From: DASYAE01 sp036501535
Lineage (GTDB): Bacteria > Actinomycetota > Actinomycetes > Streptomycetales > Catenulisporaceae
Assembly: GCA_036501535.1 (NCBI GenBank)
Contig: DASYAE010000111.1
Span: 1 to 64,000 of the forward strand
Length of the DNA: 64,000 bases
Direction: 5' to 3'
In this document: piece by piece, positions 60,273 through 64,000 of the stretch
Layout of the letters: every line of letters starts with the position of its first letter
Position numbering within the stretch: position 1 is the stretch's first letter
The notes under the pieces: generated by a model
What the model was told of the DNA's origin: nothing
Databases searched by the model: none
Seen by the model: the letters and a program-made list of their open reading frames with translations, nothing else
Program-made: the position numbers and the translations under genes

Positions 60273-61028
60273 ATGGCCGAGGCGGGCGCGGGTTCCGCCA
60301 AGGGGTTGGCGCGACAGGTGCGCGGCGAGCTGGTCGCGCTGCTCGGCGACGCCGGCCGGGCCTGGCGGGAGGGCCGCCGGCCGTGGATCGCCGCGACGAT
60401 GTGTGTGCTGACGGCCCTGTGCGCGGCCGCCGAGCAGTTTCCGGGCGCGCGGACCGGGCTCGCCATGGCGGGCGACGTGTACGCGCGGCTGCCCCTGGGC
60501 GGCGAGCTGGCGCGGATGCCGCTGTCGGTCTTCCTGCCGACCGCGGACCTGCCGGTCTGGGCGGCGGTGGCGCAGATCGCGGCGGTGGTCGGGATCGCGG
60601 AGCTGGTCGTCGGGCGGGTGTCGACCGCGGTCGTCGCAGGCGCCGGACAGGCGCTGAGCACGCTGGCCGCGCGGTGCCTGATCGCGCTCGGCCCCGCGGT
60701 GGTCCTGGGCCTTCCGCTGAGCCAGGCCGGGGTGCTGGACACCGGGCCGTCCGGCATCAGCACGGCGCTGGGCGGCTGGCTGCTGGCCCGGCGCGGCGCG
60801 TACGCCTCGCTCACGCTGCTCACCGCCGCGATCGTGTTCGCCGCGGTGGTGCAGTTCAACCTGGACGGCCGCGAGCACGCGGCGGCGCTGGTCTCGGGGG
60901 TCGGCGTCGCGGTGTTGCAGAGCTCTGCGGTGCGTGCGCTGCCCGGCCGGGCGGCGCGGGAGGCGCGGGCGCTGTGGACCGGCGTGCTGTGCCGGATCGG
61001 TCTCAGGGTTCGATCGACAGACCGCTGA
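60273..61028 (+). CDS. Rhomboid-like membrane protein
   Basis: 251 residues from ATG 60273 (GGGGAGG about 8 bases upstream). Six or so hydrophobic helices. A rhomboid-like Gly-x-Ser-Gly (TGPSGISTALGGWLL) and a later His (LDGREHAAALVSGVGVAVL) are placed as the catalytic Ser-His pair of rhomboid proteases, but overall similarity is weak, so proteolysis is an inference. The end overlaps the convergent MBL hydrolase gene by 26 bases. Confidence 0.75.
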   Translation: MAEAGAGSAKGLARQVRGELVALLGDAGRAWREGRRPWIAATMCVLTALCAAAEQFPGARTGLAMAGDVYARLPLGGELARMPLSVFLPTADLPVWAAVAQIAAVVGIAELVVGRVSTAVVAGAGQALSTLAARCLIALGPAVVLGLPLSQAGVLDTGPSGISTALGGWLLARRGAYASLTLLTAAIVFAAVVQFNLDGREHAAALVSGVGVAVLQSSAVRALPGRAAREARALWTGVLCRIGLRVRSTDR

Positions 61029-61743
61029 CGGCGACCGCCGTGTCGCCGCGGTAGCCGCGCGCGGCCGCTTCAAGGGCGAGGTCGTGCTCGGTGCCCGGCC
61101 AGAGGTGCGTGAGCAGGAGCCGGCCGACGCCGGCTCGTGCCGCCTGCAGGCCGGCGCCGCGGGCGCTGCTGAGGTAGGCCGCATCGCCGGACGGCAGCCG
61201 GTCGGGATACGTCGCCTCGGCGATCAGCAGGTCGGCCCGCTCGGCCAGCTCGACGACGCCCGGATCGGGTCCGCAGTCGCCGGTGTAGGCGAAGGTCGTG
61301 CCGCCCGCGGTGACGCGCAGGCCGACGTTGGGCACCCAGTGCGGCAGGAGCCGGGGTTCGACGGTGAACGGGCCGATGTCGAAGCGCCGGCCCGGCCGGA
61401 TGCGGTGCAGCGCATATGCGTCGTCGAGCATGCCGCGGCGGTCGAGGGCGAGCACCGCGTCGAGCGCGCCGGGCAGGGCGAAGACCGGCAGCGTCGGCGG
61501 CGGACGCTCGTCGAGCGCGCGGGCCCGCAGCAGAGGGTTGAGATCGGCGCAGTGGTCCGGATGGCCGTGCGAGACCACGACGGCGTCGACCGACCCGGCC
61601 GGGAGGTGCCGCTGCAGCCGGGGCAGCGTCGCGTACCCGACATCGATCAGGAGGTTGAATCCGTCGTGCTCAGCCAGGAAGCCGCTGCACGGCTCCTCGG
61701 CGGTCGGCCACGCACCGCTCGCGCCGAGCACCCTGATCCTCAT
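61003..61743 (-). CDS. MBL-fold metal-dependent hydrolase
   Basis: 246 residues. The zinc-binding motif is HGHPDH (VVVSHGHPDHCADLNPLL), followed by the Asp in AYTGDCGPDPG and a C-terminal His in LLLTHLWPG. The start RIRVLGASGAWPTAEEPCSGFLAEHDGFNLLIDVGYATLPRL is typical of the RNase Z/PhnP-like group in actinobacteria. The likely substrates are phosphodiesters or a cyclic compound; not known here. Confidence 0.93.
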   Translation of the reverse strand: MRIRVLGASGAWPTAEEPCSGFLAEHDGFNLLIDVGYATLPRLQRHLPAGSVDAVVVSHGHPDHCADLNPLLRARALDERPPPTLPVFALPGALDAVLALDRRGMLDDAYALHRIRPGRRFDIGPFTVEPRLLPHWVPNVGLRVTAGGTTFAYTGDCGPDPGVVELAERADLLIAEATYPDRLPSGDAAYLSSARGAGLQAARAGVGRLLLTHLWPGTEHDLALEAAARGYRGDTAVAVSGLSIEP

Positions 61744-61825
61744 GGTCCCCGACTATGCCACCGCGGCAGCGTCGGCGCCCGCGCGCCTGCGACGGTGCAG
61801 GCGGCGCGGGCGCCGGGTGCGCCGG

Positions 61826-63127
61826 CTACGAGCCGCAGCCGATGCGCGTGGTGCTCAGCGCGACGTCGTCGAACCACAGGGTGTCGTTGCCGCCGCCGCC
61901 ATAGCTCTCCCAGCCGAGCTTCAGGTCGGTCAGCTTCGGCCGCCAGCTCGCGCCGGCGCCGGCCAGCCACTGGTCGCTGACGTTGGAGACCGCGGTGCCG
62001 TTCTCGCTCAGGCCCGCGATCTGGTTGCCGTTCACCCAGGTGGTGATGTCTCCGTTGGAGCCGTTGACCTGCAGCTCGACGCAGTTCCAGGTGCCGACCG
62101 GCAGCGCGGTGCTCTCGGCCACGCCGGCCGGGCTCTGGTCCGGCAGCGTCTGGTCGTCGGACTGCCGGTTCCACATCAGCGCGCCGTCCTGCCCGCCGAA
62201 GCGCAGGTCGGTGTTGTTCTCGGAGGAGTCGTTCATGGCCACGAAGGTCACGTGGCCGGTGGGCAGCGCCGTGGTGTGCATCACCCAGAACCGCACGTCC
62301 CAGACCGGCCCGGCCAGGCCCATGTCGGAGGCGTCGCGGATGAAGACGTGGTTGCAGTACCCGTCGAAGCCGGTGACCTTGGCCGACTTGCTCCCGGTGT
62401 GCGCGACGGTGCCGTCGATCGCGGCGGTGCCGGTGCCGGAGCAGTCGAGGGTGTAGACGCTCCAGCGGCCCGAGGGCACGCTGCCGGTCTGGCTCTCGAA
62501 GCCGTCGCAGAAGACCACGCCGGAGGGGCAGCCGGCCGGCGGCGGGGCGCTCGTCGTCGGCGAGGCGCTGGCGCCGGTGCCGCTCGGGGACGCCGACGCG
62601 GAGGCCGAGGCGGTCGCCGTGGCGCTGGCGCTCGGCGTCGGGCTCGCGCTGGCGCTCGGCGTGGACGTGCCGCCTTCGCAGGAGGCTCCGTTGAGGGCGA
62701 AGTTGGCCGGCGTGTCGTTGGTGCCGGACCAGGTGCCCTGGAGTCCGAAGTCGATGACGCCGCCGGAGGCGACGGCGCCGTTGTAGGCCTCGTTGACCGC
62801 GGTGACCGCCGCGCCGGTCTGGGTCACCTGCGCGTTCCAGGCGGAGGTGACCTGCTGGCCGCCGTCGAAGCTCCAGGTGACCGTCCACGAGGTCAGCGCC
62901 GCGCCGTTGTCGGTGACGCCGATGGTCGCCGTGAAGCCGCCGGTCCACTGGTTCACCTGATAGCTGACCGAGCACGGCGTCGCCGCGGCCGCCGCGCCGC
63001 CACCGACCGTGCCCACGACCGCGGTGGCGGCGAGCGTGCTGAGCACCGCAGCGGTCGCGGCGAGCGCGCCGCGGCGGCGCTTGCCGGCGCGGGCGGGATC
63101 GGCCGCGCTCCTTCGGATTTCGGACAT
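61826..63127 (-). CDS. Secreted protein with CBM2 and a C-terminal Cip1-like domain
   Basis: 433 residues from ATG 63127 (AGGAG 5 bases upstream). The signal peptide (KRRRGALAATAAVLSTLAATAVVGTVGGGAAAAA) is followed by a family 2 cellulose-binding module (about 50-150) with the three usual Trp (QVNQWTGGFTATI, TSWTVTWSF, TSAWNAQV) and terminal Cys. A Ser/Ala/Thr/Pro linker (about 155-195) leads to a beta-sandwich domain (about 200-433): CDGFESQTGSVPSGRWSVY, GYCNHVFIRDASDMGLAGPVWDVRFWVMH, GTWNCVELQVNGSNGDITTWVNGNQI. This reminds me of the Cip1 core of cellulolytic fungi and streptomycetes; enzymatic activity is unproven. Confidence 0.8.
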   Translation of the reverse strand: MSEIRRSAADPARAGKRRRGALAATAAVLSTLAATAVVGTVGGGAAAAATPCSVSYQVNQWTGGFTATIGVTDNGAALTSWTVTWSFDGGQQVTSAWNAQVTQTGAAVTAVNEAYNGAVASGGVIDFGLQGTWSGTNDTPANFALNGASCEGGTSTPSASASPTPSASATATASASASASPSGTGASASPTTSAPPPAGCPSGVVFCDGFESQTGSVPSGRWSVYTLDCSGTGTAAIDGTVAHTGSKSAKVTGFDGYCNHVFIRDASDMGLAGPVWDVRFWVMHTTALPTGHVTFVAMNDSSENNTDLRFGGQDGALMWNRQSDDQTLPDQSPAGVAESTALPVGTWNCVELQVNGSNGDITTWVNGNQIAGLSENGTAVSNVSDQWLAGAGASWRPKLTDLKLGWESYGGGGNDTLWFDDVALSTTRIGCGS

Positions 63128-63422
63128 CACCGCTCCTGGTTGATCGACGCGGCCGGGTCATCCGTAGGCTGGACGCCGCGCGATCCGCGCACAAGAGTCA
63201 GAGTGCGTACCCTGCGGCCGCGAGTTCGTGACCTGCCATGACGCCGCGCGCCGCGCGCATCTTGTGTGAAACCGCGCATCTCGCGCAACGCGCCGCGGGC
63301 GCGGGAACGCCCGGCCGGCCGCTCCCGGCGGCCCGGCACGAGATACGGTCGGACCGGGGCGCCGGGCCGCACGGCGCGCAGACGCCCCCGGCACGCAGAC
63401 GGTTCGACAAGGAGCGGTGAGC

Positions 63423-64000
63423 ATGAGCCAGCCGAAGGTGGACCTTCAACTCGACCGGGCGCACTCGGCCCGCATGTACGACTACTTCCTCGGCGGGCGC
63501 ACCAACTTCCAGGCCGACCGGGAGGCGGTGGCCACGATCCTGGGCGTGATGCCCGAGATCCTGATCGCCGCGCGGGAGAACCGCAAGTTCGTGCACCGCT
63601 CCACCCGCTTCCTGGCCCAGCAGGGCCTGCGCCAGTTCCTCGACATCGGCACCGGCATCCCCACGCACCCGAACCTGCACGAAGTCGCCCAAGCCGTCGC
63701 GCCCGACGCGCGCATCGTCTACGTCGACAACGACCCGATCGTGCTGGCCCACGCCGAGGCGCTGCTGCAGAGCACGCCGGAAGGGCGCACCGCGTACATC
63801 CACGCCGACCTCGCCGACCCGGAGTCGATCCTCGGCTCGCCCGAGCTGCACGAGGCGCTGGACCTCTCGCAGCCGGTCGCGCTGAGCCTGAACGCCGTCC
63901 TGCACTTCATCGTCGACGACGACCTGGCGGCGGGCTCGGTCGCACGGCTCAAAGAGGCGCTCGCCCCCGGCAGCAGCCTGACGATAACCCACGGATCCAG
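63423..64000 (+). CDS. SAV2177-type SAM-dependent methyltransferase (3' end outside window)
   Basis: The ATG at 63423 (GGAGCG upstream) opens a frame still open at the window end, giving 192 codons. The family start is clear: VDLQLDRAHSARMYDYFLGGRTNFQADREAV. It continues with FVHRSTRFLAQQGLRQFLDIGTGIPTHPNLHEVAQ, where DIGTGIP is the SAM-binding motif I, then VVYVDNDPIVLAHAEALL-like and LSQPVALSLNAVLHFIVDDD. This is the DUF574 family, present in many copies in streptomycetes. The methyl acceptor is not known. Confidence 0.93.
   Translation, partial: MSQPKVDLQLDRAHSARMYDYFLGGRTNFQADREAVATILGVMPEILIAARENRKFVHRSTRFLAQQGLRQFLDIGTGIPTHPNLHEVAQAVAPDARIVYVDNDPIVLAHAEALLQSTPEGRTAYIHADLADPESILGSPELHEALDLSQPVALSLNAVLHFIVDDDLAAGSVARLKEALAPGSSLTITHGS

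Overview
The window is about 70% GC, with dense, strand-switching genes, strong G/C third-position bias, frequent GTG/TTG starts and GGAGG-type ribosome binding sites. Together with the gene content (SapB-type lanthipeptide synthetase, MmyB-like XRE regulators, SAV2177-type methyltransferase, MAB_1171c-type membrane protein, Rv2578c-type radical SAM protein, secreted CBM/ricin proteins) this points to a soil actinomycete of the Streptomyces/Catenulispora kind. It is ordinary chromosome. I found no rRNA, tRNA, insertion sequence, phage gene or CRISPR array.

Layout. 1-3.5 kb: a cut-off membrane protein, an MscS-type channel, a methyltransferase, a secreted I36-type inhibitor and a VOC protein. 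3.5-7.6 kb: a GH65 phosphorylase translationally coupled to a beta-phosphoglucomutase-like HAD enzyme, and a PRC-barrel protein. 7.7-10.7 kb: a compact class III lanthipeptide locus, lanKC followed by a 39-residue precursor with two SxxSxxxC labionin motifs, closed by a perfect 20-bp hairpin; no transporter or RamR-like regulator is beside it. 10.7-11.5 kb is non-coding and carries an 18-bp operator-like palindrome whose near twin (15 of 18 bases) lies upstream of an MmyB-like regulator at 18-19 kb. 11.5-18.1 kb: orphan argJ, an orphan ketoreductase-like protein of PKS type, a metallophosphoesterase, a DUF2071 protein, tatA, and a phytoene/squalene synthase. 18.1-25.7 kb: regulators (two MmyB-like XRE, one TetR, one short XRE) and an XRE - ImmA/IrrE-like protease - MAB_1171c-like membrane protein operon.

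25.7-38 kb: AIM24, LLM oxidoreductase, VanZ-like protein, then a convergent beta-glucan pair: a large secreted CBM32-GH16-TIM barrel-CBM32 enzyme and an intracellular GH3 beta-glucosidase. Both genes are preceded by GAGAGCGCTCTC palindromes of LacI/CebR type, so extracellular glucan cleavage and intracellular hydrolysis of the oligosaccharides look co-regulated. Next come a PadR-membrane protein operon with two palindromes, a ricin-domain transglycosylase and a universal stress protein. 38-47.5 kb: two DHA2 transporters, an LLM oxidoreductase, a TetR/FAD-monooxygenase divergent pair, an aldo/keto reductase and a serine hydrolase. 47.6-57 kb: pectate lyase, a membrane Ser/Thr kinase with two duplicated ricin lectin modules, GNAT, DinB, WYL regulator, a DUF6924-like protein, a P-loop kinase, a radical SAM protein with a LexA-like box, and an ICMT-like methyltransferase. 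57.5-64 kb: zwf-gnd (oxidative pentose phosphate pathway), a rhomboid-like membrane protein, an MBL hydrolase, a CBM2-containing secreted protein, and a SAV2177-type methyltransferase cut by the window end.

The most notable items are the minimal SapB-like locus, the operator shared with a distant XRE gene, and the two-enzyme glucanase with its matching LacI-type sites. All functions are read from sequence motifs; no searches were run.
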